Shown piece after piece: positions 24,124 through 37,900 of a DNA stretch of 64,000 nucleotides (its first letter is position 1; each line of letters opens with the position of its first letter). The notes below the pieces were generated by a model. That model did no database searches, was not told the DNA's origin, and saw only the letters and a list, made by a program, of their open reading frames with translations. The translations under genes and the position numbers were made by a program. The DNA comes from Trichinella spiralis. Lineage: Eukaryota; Nematoda; Enoplea; Trichinellida; Trichinellidae. Location of the stretch: NCBI GenBank assembly GCA_000181795.3, contig CM012955.1, positions 2,559,494 to 2,623,493 of the forward strand, written 5' to 3'.

Positions 24124-27100
24124 ATGACTGCTTATGAACGTTTACCACCTTCTGTCAAACCCAAACATTATGACTTGTGGCTGAAGATTTTTGAGACGAA
24201 TTTTACAGCCAAAGTTTCCATTGATATAGAAGTAAGGAAATTGGTTCTTTACTCATTTCCTATAGTTTATTTATTTTATCAGTGTTTAACCGTTTATAGT
24301 TAACAATTTAGCAATATTTAACAGTTAATGGCAATAACGTTTATTTAACAGCAACTTAAACAGTTAACTAAAAGCCGACTGTTAAAGTTTCTTACACTTA
24401 TTCAATATGGTTTATACTGATGATGAATTGATATAATAAACATTTTATTTTATTTTATTTTATTGTCATCAGTGTTTGTTTTATTAACGTAATTTGAATT
24501 TGATTAACTCTTGAAGTTCGTAAAATTGTAAGTGAATAAGGTGAATGAATATATATGAGTATGTGTGATATTTTGCAAGTAGTATATATTGTATTGAAAG
24601 TATCATTCTTGTTTATATGGTTATTTATTTGATTTCTTTACATCTCAGTTTATTTTATGCATTTTGTAACAGGTCTGTGATACTATTTGGTTTGATTTTA
24701 GATCTTCAGCAATGTGAACAGTATTACCCTGAACAGCAGTGAACTCGTAATCACTGATGCGACTTTGGTACTTCAGAAAAAAAGTAATGTGCTTTATTTC
24801 AAACGGTGGTTTTACTTTAATAATATTAATTTTCGTTCAGCTTATGAAAAGTTGGACGTCAGTTATGATGAGCATTTTGGGACCGCAAAAATGGCACTTC
24901 CAGAGACGATAGCACCTCAGCTTGGAAAGTTGCATTTGACATATAATGGTATCATAAAGGATACGCTGAAAGGGTTGTACAAATGTACTGTTGAAGATGA
25001 AAAGCCGTTCACGCTTCTTGTTACTCAATTTGAAGTGAGTATGAAAGGGAATGGCTTTGTTAAAAATGTTTGTAGCATAAACTGTTTTACTGTAATTTTT
25101 TAAACTAAATTTTGGTATAGTAAGTAGTTTCATCTTTTAAAAAATTGTTTAAGTAAGAGTTATTATAATAAATGAAAATGTTTTGTTATTGGAATTTTAT
25201 TTGAACTTCGTTTGATAAAATAAAACATTCTGTTCTATTAAATTTGATTTTTGCTCGTTTCAGTCTAGGTATGCTAGATGTGTTCTACCTTGTTGGGATG
25301 AACCGGTATATAAGGCCACATTTACCGTCGCTTTGACGGTTCCAGAACAGTTGACGGCAATTTCTAACATGGTAATTAAAATTATTTTCCACTCAAAACT
25401 TTTTCAGCTGATGCTTTGCATTTATAGCCGGTGGAAAAAGTGACTGAAAATGAACCTGGGTGGAAGATGTTTGAATTTCAGAAATCCCCAGTGATGTCTA
25501 CATATTTATTGGCATTTGTCATTGGTAAACTAGAATTTGTGGAAGTATGTTTTTTCATATTTTATTTCTTTTTTTTCATTATCTGTTTTTGTAATTTTTA
25601 GAAAACCGTCGGCAATACTGTTTGCCGGGTTTATACCGTTCCTGGCAAGTCGAATCAAGGCCTTTTTGCATTGGATGTGCGAATTTATTTTATTTCTATT
25701 ATTCACAACTACTATTAGATGCTGTCCATATATTTTTTAAAAATATTTTTACTTGATTTTTCAGGTGATGATTTCTGCTTTGAAATTCTATGAAAATATT
25801 TTTCAAGTTCCATATTCGCTGCCGAAATTGGATCTGGTCGGTATTCCGAACTTCGAAGCCGGTCAGTTGTTGTTCGAAGCTTCTTCGCCGATGCATGTAT
25901 ATATTTCACGTGTTGATCTTTACAGGAGCTATGGAAAATTGGGGCTTGGTCACATACCGTGAATCATGCCTTCTTCTCAAAAGTGGCGTCACTTCTGCTC
26001 GAGTGCGACAGAACATTGCGCTGACAGTTGCACACGAAATTGCGCACATGTGGTTCGGAAATTTGGTCACAATTGTAATAATATTAATATGCAAATTTTG
26101 GATTGCAGAGTGCAAATATGTATATATACATATATTTCTTCTTTTTTCCCAGGAATGGTGGACGTTTTTGTTTTTAACCGAAGGCTTTGCAACTCTAATG
26201 GAGAACATTTGCGTTGATCACATATTCCCAGAGTTTGGCATTTGGGGACAGTTTGTAACCGATCACATTTCATACGCGATGGCCATGGATGCATTGCGCA
26301 GTAGCCATGCAATTGAGGTTGTGCTTTCGTGTTGTTCAGATTTCATATTATTGTTGTTTCTCTTGAACTTGAACTACTGTTGCTACTTGGGATAATATTT
26401 CAGGTTGAAATTTCTGATCCGGAAGAAATTGATTCTATTTTTGATGCTGTTTCGTATTCAAAAGCTGCTTGTGTGATCAAGATGTGGAAGGACTATATGG
26501 GCGAGGAGGTTGGTTGGTTGACGTTTGTTGCAAGTGATAATTTTTACCATTGCATCTTTGAATTTTAGCAATTTTACAAAGGCTTGCAATTGTATTTGCG
26601 AAAATATTCCTATCAGTGTGCTACAATGGAAAATTTGATTCAAATGTTGGAGAGTGTCTCCAAAGGCAAGTGTTTGATGAAAATGGCTTTCAATTGGACC
26701 CAGACAACTGGTTTTCCAATGGTGGAGGTATATATGTATATATATGTTTTTAAATGATTCCTCAACTTTTGTTCATTCAAATGTTGCTTATGCATGTATA
26801 TGTAGTTTTTAACTATTTATTAGGTGTCAATGGAGAAAGTGAATGGAACGAGAAGGTTGTTGTTTTCTCAAAAACGATTTTTAGCTGACGGTTCTGAAGG
26901 CAAGTTATTATTTTTAATAAATATGCGTATATTAATTTTTTGAATGATATTATTTTCCAATTATTTTTAGATGAAAATAATTCACTGTGGCAAATTCCAA
27001 TTTCAATCAGTGATTCCGGCAAGGCTATTCATTATTACTTGTTGAATGAACGTAGTGGTTGTTTTGAAATGGGCGAACAAACCAATGATGCCAATCAATT

Positions 27101-28636
27101 TATTAAAGTGATATATCAATGATTGAAGTTTGTTTGGAAAGTTTTATTATAATTTTATGTGATATTTCTTTGTAGATCAATCACAACTATTCCGGATTTT
27201 ATCGTGTCAAGTACAGTGATGAGATGTTGCGAATGTTGCTTCCTGCCGTAGAGGCGAAAGTGCTCGACGAGGCTGATCGATTCAGTTTGTGTGCTGACAG
27301 TTTTGCTTTTGTAACTTTCAAACTATTGTTGTTGTTGTTGTTGTTGTTTACTGTTTGTTTGTTTGGAAATTGTTCTAGGTGACCGCTGGCTATACGACGG
27401 TTTATCAGTATTTGAACATGTTGGACAGTTTCAAAAATGAAACTGATTATAATGTTTGGATGGAAATTGACCGTGCGGTGATTTTCATGGACAATTGTTT
27501 ACAAAGAACACCACTGTACGGTAGGTTCAAAGCGGCAATGATACCGTTGTACGAGCAAGTGTTCAACCGTTTGGGCGTGGTTGGATCGTCGGGTGAAGGT
27601 AATTGGAAATTTTCCTTTTTTTTCTTTTTTCCCATTTTGCAAATAGTGCAAAAGTGGATTAGTAAGCAAAAATACTGACCGAGTCAAGAAATAATCGTTC
27701 AACCATCTATCCATCCATCCATCCATTTATCTATGCTATACAGCTCACACGACGAAACTTTTGCGGCCGATCATTATTCGTCGCATGGGCGAATACGGTC
27801 ACCAGGGTGTGGTGAAGATGGCCATTCAAGAAGTGGACAATTTTCTGCTTGACGGCGTATGGCGAAATGCAGATCTGCGTCAGATGGTATACGGTTTGTA
27901 TGATTGTCGAAATCCAATTGCAGTTGTGCTTTGTAGTTTTTCATGCTCATTGCACAGTTCGGCGGTGAGCCGGGTTTTCAGAAGCTGCGTCTCATTTACG
28001 AAAGCAGCAGTTCGTCTGAAATTCGCGAACAATGCCTGATGGCCATGGGCCAATCGCCGGAGTTGAATTTGGTGAAACAAGTGCTTGAACTGACGTTGAC
28101 GGTAGGCGTTTGTTGTTGTTCATTTTGCTTGCATATCCCAAATATTGGCATTCTTGGCTTATTTTTCATGATGCTCAGGACAAAGTTCTCCTCCAAGATA
28201 TGTATCGTGTGTATTTCGGCGTGAGGCGGTTTGCGGAAAACAACGCCGTCGCTTGGGAATTTTTCAAAGACAACATCCAGAACATCGTGCACAAGTGTGG
28301 CTACACGAGTAGCTGTTTGTTCATCTACATCATTGATGTTTGTGTTTTACTTTTTTCTTTTCCTCTTCACTTATGCAAATTTAGTTGGTTTGACTGTGTT
28401 CGGTTGATTTGCTTATATTGTTCTTTCACATCAATTAATTGTAGTCGTTGTTTTCTCGTCAATGTTGCATGGTGAAAGCGAAAGAGATGGAAGACTTTTG
28501 CCGGGGTGTCAATTTGATCACTGTCGGCAGTGAGTTGCGTTTCAAGCAGGCGTTGGAGTGCGTCGAAGTGAATGCGAAGTTTCTGGAACGGAATTTGCCT
28601 TCCGTTGAACGATGGCTAATGGAAAAGGGCTTCTGA
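24124..28636 (+). CDS. Puromycin-sensitive-type M1 aminopeptidase
   Basis: Zinc metallopeptidase removing N-terminal residues, homologous to NPEPPS/PAM-1. Nineteen exons: 24124-24231, 24702-24783, 24841-25034, 25264-25371, 25428-25544, 25602-25676, 25765-25861, 25926-26074, 26153-26317, 26404-26508, 26569-26727, 26824-26899, 26971-27107, 27176-27310, 27379-27598, 27744-27886, 27958-28101, 28179-28337 and 28445-28636. They give about 854 residues. The substrate-binding motif GAMENW starts at residue 261. The zinc site is HEIAH at 297-301 with the third ligand Glu320 in LTEGFA, exactly HExxH-18-E. The N-terminus (ERLPPSVKPKHYDLWL) lacks a signal or membrane anchor, so the enzyme is cytosolic. 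Intron 12 has a GC donor. The junction between exons 18 and 19 is the least certain: it keeps frame only through a GTTTGT donor. Confidence 0.94.
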
Positions 28637-29548
28637 ACGGCGAAACTAGGCTTAATAATAATTTCAATGAAGCTGCAACTACAACACCGGTAGCAATTGT
28701 TTTCCCACGTTTGCTTTGCTTTGCTGTCGAATGCTTAGGAGAAGAGTTGAATCTTTCTTTGGCCGACGTGTTGCATTCATTATCGTAAAGTTGCTTTTTA
28801 GGTAAAGATGGTGTTGGTTTTTTCCGTATCCCTCCCTCTCTCTGTCTCCTCCCCCTCTATTTCAGACAGTGTTCATTTGTGTGAAATGATCTTTTGTTGT
28901 TGCCATGCTTTTTTCATCACCGATCTTGCACTTCACTACACACTATATATGATTATTGTTCGTTATTTTATTTTGGTCGTGCGAAAAAGAAATTGTATTT
29001 CATCTCAGGGTGATGGACATGGTTGTGTGCGATGATGTTTGGTCATCATTATCTCTGTTGTTCTCCATATCACTTTTGTTGTAGTTCTTTTCTTCCCAAT
29101 AATGTCTGTGGTATATGATAATAATAATAAGAAGAAGAAGAATAAGAATATATTCAGCATGGCATTTTGATGAAATGAAATAAACAACAACGGAAATTTT
29201 CATCATTTGCATAATATAAACAAGAACGAATCGCGCACACAATGGACAAAAAGACAACAGCACAGTTGTGGTGGTGATTGATGAGAAAAAATCGATAGAA
29301 ACAAGAAGAAGCATCGTTGAACTCGGCGTCAGTAGTCAGTCAGAAAGTCTGCTGAAAAATCAATTCAGAAAGAAGTGACGAACTACTACTTACTACTACA
29401 CAACGTGTGTATGGTGTAAAGAGCAGTGGATTATGTACGGTTGAAGGAGGTCGCAAAACAATAAAGGAACCTCTTAAAGCAAAATGTTATATACATAATG
29501 AATGATGTTTAATAGCTTTCAAACGGTTGCTTCAAGCTCGGCATCATT
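28637..29548. other. Convergent spacer, aminopeptidase and RGS
   Basis: Probable 3' UTRs of the two converging genes. Contains a run of GAA/GAT-rich sequence (about 29120-29150) and AATAAA-like hexamers. The minus-strand frames at 29000-29314 are low complexity. No further gene was recognised. Confidence 0.5.
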
Positions 29549-32500
29549 TTATTTCAATGGCACTTCCACATCCAATGAATCCGCACCATCACAAGTGAAC
29601 GTCGGTGAATTCTTCGGCTGGGTTCCACTGATCGCATCTCCCGGCTCCAAACTATAATTTATTTTCAATGTTATACAATTTGGAGAAAAAGAAAAAAAAT
29701 ACGAAGCACGAACGTGGATTTTTTAGTCATGTCAACCACATTTTGCAACCTAGCTGTGCTTCCTTCATCTCTGTTTTTGTAAAATCCTTGAGGACTTGTT
29801 CTCGAAGTCTGACTCTTTTTCAACGGTCCATGATTGCCACCGAACAAGAAGCTTCTGCAGAAAATGAAAAACTGATTAAACGAAATAATAATAAAAGCTT
29901 TTTGCAAGTCATCCCACCTCCATCCGAGCTTTTTGGAACCTTGCTGCTGGGCAGCGGCCAGCATGCTACGATATATTTCTGATCGTGCAAATCTCGGATA
30001 TGAATCTTTGCTCATCAGAATGAAAATGTGCTCTTCAGCTTGGGAAAAACAATAACGCAACGGCACAGTTTGATCTTTCAAAGCTTTGGTCACCGTTTCC
30101 AACGTCTGCGAGTCGACGTTAACTTGACACGGGGCACCGGCGACCAAAAATTCACTTCAAACGTACAACGAAAATAAGATATCCGGCCAATTGAAAAGAA
30201 CAAATTTAAAACAGTAACAATACTTACTTGTATATGGCAGCAACTTTGGCGTTGACTTCAGACGACGGACTGTATTTCAGGTCTTGAACAGCCAGCCAAA
30301 ATCGTATATTCTCTTGGGAAAATTCCGACTCTAGAAATGTTTCCAACACTTGGCGACCAATTGGATCTTTGATCAATTCGTGTATGGAAAATCCCCATCT
30401 GCGTACTCGTCTTTCCGTGGGTACTTCAACACTAGAAGAGAACGTGCAAAAGCAGTTATTGATAATAAAACGGAACATATATTAAAGGAAAATTCCAATT
30501 TATACTTGTTGGCATTCAACTGCCAAAGTGTCGGATCGTCAACTATCCAAGGATTTCCAGGATCCCGTGGCGGTGTCAACATTGGATCATAATTGCTGAA
30601 TTGATCGCACCAAGAAACAAGACTGAAAAAAAGTTATTTTTCACACAAAGCAATAAGCTGCAAAGCAAAGCATACAAGATGATGGTCCAGTGCAATGATG
30701 AAGATGAAAAGTGAAATAGACAACAACATCTGTAAATACTTACGTTTCCAATGACTTTGGCGATTTCAACCAAGGTTTCGTTTTCAATATTTGTTTCAAG
30801 CGTTCAATCTGAACACACTGAACAGTTTTAAGAAATTGAAAACAATCAACTGAATAATTTCTCACATCTCGTTGGTAATCTTTTATGCATTTCTTTTTAA
30901 TCCTCTTCTCCAACTTTCCATAACTCTCTTCAATGCAACATACAGTACCCGGCTAAATAAATTGTTGAAAACACGAGTAGTAAGCAACAAGCGAGCAGAG
31001 AAAAGCGAACTTCTACCGGCGGACGATGTATACGCCAGTACGCTTTTTCTTGACTATCGAACACTACCTTTTCGGATTTTTTCTTCTCTTTGAAAAGTCT
31101 AATAACAATTTTCAAAAATAATGTTCTTACAACTGACTGCAGTTTAAAAAAGGCAATATTCAGAATATTCAGAATACTTCAACTGCATCTCAGCTTGCGA
31201 CTGTACAAAATCCCACATGTGACCAAGCAGTTCTCTCAATTTTTGATAAGATTCCTATAAAAAATTTCAAACACTACTACTGATCACTGTTTGAACATAT
31301 ACGATATGTTGAAATTAAACAACGAACGGCTTCGTATTCAACCAGACCATGCTTTTCTTCGTTTCTCAAAAGACGCTTGCTGAGAAAAATTGCTAAAATA
31401 AATAATAAATTCATAATTGTATACACAAACATATGAACATTTACCATATTCAATACTGTCCGGTTGCATGTTACTCGAAGGCCAAAAATATGGTATCTGA
31501 AAAGGTAAAGTCATCAGCAGAATTCCAAATTCATTTTCTATAAGACAAATACTTGAAGTCTGTATAGACAATTGTCTTCTTTAACTGGCGCGCTAGCATC
31601 AAAAACAGAGAACAGATAACCAAATGCGGAAAGTTGATTAGCCAAATGCAAAGCTTCAGCTAAGAAAACAAAACACCATGCCAACAACATCAAACCATTT
31701 CAAAGAGTGAAGCTCACCTTGGTCAACTTCTTCCAGATTTGTCATCAACCACTCGATCAATTCACTACCTGAAACATAATTAAACTGTAAAATGCGTCGG
31801 TTTTTTATTCATAATCAAGCACATCTGCAATATAATAAAAAATTTTTTTAAAAGGCAATTTCACTCTAATTAACACGTTGAGAGAGAATTATAATGCTTA
31901 TGACATGAGTTATTTTGGAAAATTGAAGATCTGATTAACATTCTAGATTGCAAATATTCCAGAATTTTATCATTGCACAAACAGTCAATAATTTAATTTC
32001 AATCAAAAAATAAAATCATAGCCAGCTGGTGCAGCGAACGAAAAATCAATCGCGCAACATCCAATTTAACGATTTACATGCTTCAAATATCATCAAAGTA
32101 AGACCATTCCTCGGCGCTGCACACAACTAGCCATATTGATCAATAGTGAACTTTCAACTAGCTTCTCTGATGCCGCAAAGATGCTGATTCTTGATATCAT
32201 CATGTTTGATTAATTCTCACAAACAGACAAATCCACATGGAAAATCTGCTTGATAATGACAAAAAATTGCACTTGCTTATTATAAAAAATCGAAAACTGA
32301 ATGCTCAATACTCAACTGCAAAACTTTTACATTTCAGCATTGGTCGGAAATTTTGCCATCAAAACAAACCAATATTTCATCACACATTTTCCCTTATTCA
32401 TAGTTTACAATAAATAAATCACAACCATTTGTTTTGTGAAATGGAAAACCGTTCAACAGAAATTATTCATTTACTACATGAACCTATGAAATTCCTATTG

Positions 32501-32915
32501 AAAAAAAACAGTAAAAAGAGTACATGCAAATGTTAAATAAACAGGTTGCAAGAAGATGCATATGTTGCTCAAAGAAATTTCTGATTATGCTTTCGCATTC
32601 AAACATATACTAAACAACATGCACTACAGTGAAAAGTATTAAAAGGACCAAAAATATGCCGATAAAATTTATAAATTAGAAATCAAATTAAATATTACAA
32701 ATAAAAACATAAATGAAATTATACTAACCAGTAAAAGAAGATGGAACTGACGTACGAAAATACTTTTGACCTTTAATTGGAAGCCCTGAATCTGGTTTCA
32801 TCATCTGGATGCACAGCTCGTCCATCTAAAAAAGAAACTCAACTTTGAAAAGTTTTCAAAAAACTGTACAAATAAATGGATTATTTACCTTCCGAAACAT
32901 TGGAAATGAACTCAT
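29549..32915 (-). CDS. R7-family RGS protein (DEP-GGL-RGS)
   Basis: GTPase-activating protein for G-alpha o/i, of the RGS6/7/9/11 (EGL-10/EAT-16) family. Minus-strand exons: 32889-32915, 32729-32825, 31718-31768, 31553-31659, 31445-31496, 31328-31392, 31178-31254, 31017-31098, 30866-30952, 30744-30808, 30506-30622, 30228-30431, 29918-30154, 29750-29854 and 29549-29651. All are in phase, giving about 491 residues. The DEP domain (about 10-105) shows GSELIEWLMTNL and EALHLANQLSAFGYLF. The R7 linker shows DSQEKAYWRIHRPP. The GGL region ends in QFSNYDPMLTPP and NPWIVDD (G-beta-5 binding in the family). The RGS domain (about 280-420) has WGFSIHELI, LESEFSQENIRFWLAVQDL and KDSYPRFARSEIY. The start ATG at 32915 is the first in its exon, but earlier exons are possible. 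The tail after the RGS domain is poorly conserved, and its last two exons are less certain. Confidence 0.93.
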
Positions 32916-34116
32916 TATTGCCAATAATTGGATTTCAGTAATCAATTGATGCAACTGCTCCAAATGCAAAACTAAAGAAAAGCATCGTTTATACGTCCAC
33001 GACTGCCATGCATTCAGACTCTGATGTTTATTTTTAATACAGTATGACAACTATGAAAGCATCAATTTTATAAGCTAAGATGTTTGGGAATATTATAATA
33101 CTTAGGTAAAAATATAACAAACATTGGTCTTATTAAGTAAGAAACTGCCATCCAATATCATAAAATACAACTGTAATCAAACATCGTCATTCGTATCGTT
33201 GCTTTTGTAACGGAATATTTAAAATTCATAATTGTTTTAAAAATTAATCTAAATAAAAATTTATATTTTATCTTAAAAATTATGAATGTTCTTCTTCAAG
33301 CAGCTCATTTCGTTAATGTAAAATTGCGTCATGCGATGTCTGTTTTCAAAAATATCAAATAAAACTAAAAATAAATTAACAATTTTAATTTATTTTGTGT
33401 TTTTTAAAATGATAAAAATAATTCAATGTTTTTATAATCCACACATGCTCTGTCATAAAATAGTAATTTTAGTCTTACTGTAAAAAAATAACACGCACCA
33501 AATTCTTCTAATATAAAACGTTTGACTTATTACGAATTTTTAAATTTTACTTTTATGTAAATTTATGCAAGAAACATGCAGTATTGTGAAAATTTTTATC
33601 ATAACAAAGAAGTAGGCTACAGTTGGTAAATATGATTTTCATGTTTACCGCCTTGTCGGATAAAATAGTTCATTTTGTGCTTCTGCCAGCTGTACTTTAT
33701 CAACTCCAGATTGTCATATATTTTACTTGATTAAATTACGTTTTCAATTCTGTTATTTTTATCAAAACTTCATCATAACCTGTGAAGTCATTTCTCTCAT
33801 ACTGTACATTGTCGCGTGGAAAAAGCCTTGTGACAGTGGTTTGTGTTGAAAAATGAAATTTACATGTCGGGGAGGCTCAGTTGAAATTGAAATTAGACTG
33901 CTTAATTAGGTCAGGTTTACTTGATTTCACCTTATTATTCCCCCTCTATTCGTCTTCTAGAAACGAAACCAAAGAATTGTCGAATTCTTTGACTCGTTTC
34001 CCCTGCCCAGAAAATATGGTGTCACAAAATTTTAATTTTTTCTTTAAATATTTTATTCATGTCTATTTCAGATATTGAATTTTATTTTCAATTTTTAGTT
34101 TCTCTGGAAAATCATT
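32916..34116. other. Divergent spacer, RGS and MMS22L-like genes
   Basis: About 1.2 kb between two divergently transcribed starts. It is AT-rich and should contain both promoters, but no TATA or other core element stands out. The frame at 33881-34078 (+) is likely leader of the downstream gene, since an acceptor lies just before the next exon (about 34098). Confidence 0.45.
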
Positions 34117-34898
34117 ATGCTAGCTGCCAAAAGAATACGACGTCGAACTCGTCGAGTAGCTTTTGCCGTTCCACGTTTGTTTTTTTTCGTTTTCATTTTC
34201 ATTTTACGTTCACGCTCATATTTTAATTTTTTCAGGGTGGGAAGTTCGCAACTTCCTGTGTGGAGAGTATGCGTTAAATGAAGAACATCCCATCTTCAAT
34301 TGTTTTGGCGAAATGGTGAAGAAGTAAATTTCGACTTCCGGCTCGTGTTTATTTAAATTTACAGATGTTTTTTAAAAATATTTTTAATATTTTAAGGTTG
34401 TTGTGTGACGGTAATGGTGATGTTGAAGAGATGGACAATATGATGCGCACTGTGCCAATGTTTGACATGACATTTACCGGCGTGGATGATTTGTTGCGTA
34501 AAGAGACGTTAGAAAATCTTGTGAAAAAATTTCTAGCGGAAATGAACAAGTTGTTTCACGTGGAACCGGAAGGAGGAGATCAGTTAACAAAAGCCAGCAT
34601 TGAGCAATTTCGAAAACAGACTCGAGATATGTTGACGCGTTTGATCGACATTATGTTATTGTGAGTTGAAGTTTAGCAATGACAGAATGATCTGTTTGTT
34701 TTTTATCATTTTTTAAAATCTGTTTTAGTTACCCGTCGCAGAATTTTATTACAAATGATTTACATCCTGCCAAGTTAATTATGCAGAAAATTACAACTAT
34801 ACTGCACAAGATTGGTTGCATGCATCAACCGCCCATCAGTTCCATGCTGGGCAATCAATTGGATGAGGTAGAGTTGAAGAAAAAACATTACATTTCTG

Positions 34899-34929
<31 letters not shown>

Positions 34930-37900
34930 TGTTGCCGATTGAACAATGTCTTATAGGATATGAAAAGTTATGTCGTGCACACATTTTTGGAAATCTGGTG
35001 GTTGTTGTTGTGCTTGACTTACGCAATATCGACCAAATATCCGGAAGAAGATCGCGTTCATTCGCTCCGACTGAATTCAATTGTCAGTGGGATGAAATCG
35101 TTTCACGGCGAAGTCAAGTTCCTCTACTTGTTCGGCTTGACCATGTTTGCGGAAAATGTGAGAAATTGCATCCGTGTTGTGAAATTGTTCGACTTTGATT
35201 TGATTTCAGTATGACCGATTTGAGACGATCGTGCTGGCACCGTGCGCCTGCGTCGAACAAATGTGGCTATTGTTGGACATTATTTCTAACTGGAGTTCTT
35301 TGACATTTTTCGAATGGTTGGAGTCGAACAGATCGCCGGTGAAATTCTTTTCACGAATTTTAGACCGAGACAGTAGAAACATGATAATTTACATGCAACG
35401 CCAAAGTATTCTTTTGTACATTTGGTTGATGTCGAAGTTTCAATACGGTTTGCTTATAGCGACGGGTTTGCGTTTGACATTTCCTCAACTTCAGCTCTCT
35501 TTACAATACACGAACGCGTATCCGACATTGTGCTGGTCATTTGTATATGGCATTCTTACTTTGCTTGCGAAACATTCCCGACCCCTGGATGGAAGTCGAA
35601 GCACCATTTGGGCACTTTTGAATTCGACAGCGTTGAAAAATGTCTACACCGAATTGGGCGAACGCGACATGGACGAAGTCGACACGTATTTGCGTCGATA
35701 CTTGATCCTTTTGTGCAATCAGTTTTCTTGCTACGACAGTGTGGGCATTTTCTTTTGGGATATTTTCAAAAAATTGTTGCCCATTATCAAAGTGAATTTG
35801 GAAAGCTACACTGGAGTAGCTTCTTGTTTCGAGGCTGGCTTGAAATGGTCGCACAAGATTCAAGAACTTATCGACCAGCCGATGATTGCTTTGGAACGTA
35901 AATTTGTGGGAATGGTCGACCGATTTATCGCCGTTTTTATTCTGCACCTCAAAGCGCCAAACGGTAAATTTCCAAATATGCAAAAGAATGCAAAATGGGT
36001 GGGGGGATTTCTTTTCTTCTTCTTTTTCTGACCTTTTTCGTGATGTTTTCCAGTTATTTTAGGTGATCCGTATCGCGCCAAATTCAAATCACGCATGCTG
36101 AGTCTTATGCAAAGTCGATCGCCAGTTATCAAAGAAGAAGTTAGTGTGATATTTCTCTTGTCGAATCTGTTTTCCCATTATTGCGCCATGAGCTGCGACT
36201 GCGACTTGGTCGACAAGTGGTTGTTGGAAGGGCTGAATCCGTCGGATGCGTGGCTGATCGACCCCGAACGGTTGAAACATTTCTGGATCGCTGCAATGTT
36301 GCACATGAAGCTGAGACGCGGAAATACTGACCATTGTGGCTGTGAAGCACTTTGTGAAATGTTATACGCTTCTATTCACTGCGTCATCAATCGATATCTG
36401 TGCACCACGTCGGCGGAGCAGCGGGCAGACTTGTGGAGACGGATAGTTGTGTACTTTGAAGCGTTGAGCTTGTTTTTCGACAATCCGATTTATGATTGTG
36501 AAAAAGAGGACTTATTGTTTGTTAAGATCAACTTCGAACAGCTTGTTCAAGAGGCCAAAAAACACAAAAATTTGGTCGAATCCGACGTACGATCTATTTT
36601 AGTGCTGCTTCAGCGGGCCTACAGTTCCATCAAGGTGTGGCCGACGTTGAATCGAAATCGAATGCTGCCCTACGAGATCACGTCGAGCAAGGCGTTGTTG
36701 GTGACCTGTCGCGATTACAACAACTGCCCAGGTCTGGGCGCGGCCTGGTACGCTTACATGGTCTTTTCCAGTAGTTATACCAGCGTCCAAGATACGGAAA
36801 TTGTCCTGACATCGCTGGTCTCCAGATTTGTCACCATGATGCCTTGCGTGACGGAGATTATTGACCTGATGAATCCCCTGTTGAACAACGACCGACTGGT
36901 TTGTACCGCTCTGCCGGTGCGGCTTATGATGAGCCAGCGAATAATGCTCATATTATTCTTCCAATGCTGGCTGTTCGGTCAGAAGTTCCAAGTGCCTACA
37001 CGGGTCGAAGCACACGTGCTGGCCTTGTTCAACAGCCGTATGGATTTGGGCATAGTGGCCGAGGACCTCGTCGATCCGGGGCGCGTGTCCAAACGCGCCA
37101 TAGACCGAGTTCAGCGCTTCATTGAGGAACTGCCTTACGACAAGCGGATGGAAGTAAGATCATGGCTATTGCAATGGGCGGTGCCATCATCGCACGCGGC
37201 CATGAGGCGACTAGCCATTATGCTATGCCAATCGGATTGGTTTAACGAGTCGTTGTTGAAAACGTTGATTACCGGCCTTTGCTATCTGTTGGAACGTGCT
37301 GCTTCGTTGCTGTTGACCCGGGATTTGCGCGGCAATGGGACAGTTAATTATTTGTACGTCTATTTTCTCGACTTCGACGCCAGCTACGGAGGCCCACTGC
37401 GCAGGCAATATCCAGATCTGTTGGAAAAATTGGAAAGTGCCCTCCTGCTCGGCTTGGTTCGCGGCAGTTTGGAAGTTGACATTGGCATGATCAATGCAGT
37501 GACCGAACTAGTGATGAAAATTTTCTTCCGACCGGACATTATTAATAATAAACGTATGCGACCGGAGAACGTTTACATCATAATGAACATGGTTATGGTA
37601 ATTTGTTTGTTTGTTTGTTTGTTTGTTTGCGATTATATTGCTTACGCTTGTTTATTTTGTTTTAGTATGTCAAGAAACATATGAGTGAACGAAAATATCA
37701 AATTGTTCGCAATTTGTTGTTCACGGAGCTCATGAAGCGAACTGTTCAAGGTCGACAAATCACATCCTCTGATGTTGTCGAGGAAAGTGGTCCAGAAAAT
37801 ACAGAATCCCAGTTGATCATGGTCAAGCAAACGGCAAAGCTTTTCTTCGATATTATGAACTTTGACAGTGAAATATCTTTTCTGTTCAAAACCGACTACT

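Noticed and set aside
25906-26312. Minus-strand frames overlapping aminopeptidase exons
   Set aside because: Shadows of the true exons, which carry the HExxH and GAMEN motifs on the plus strand.
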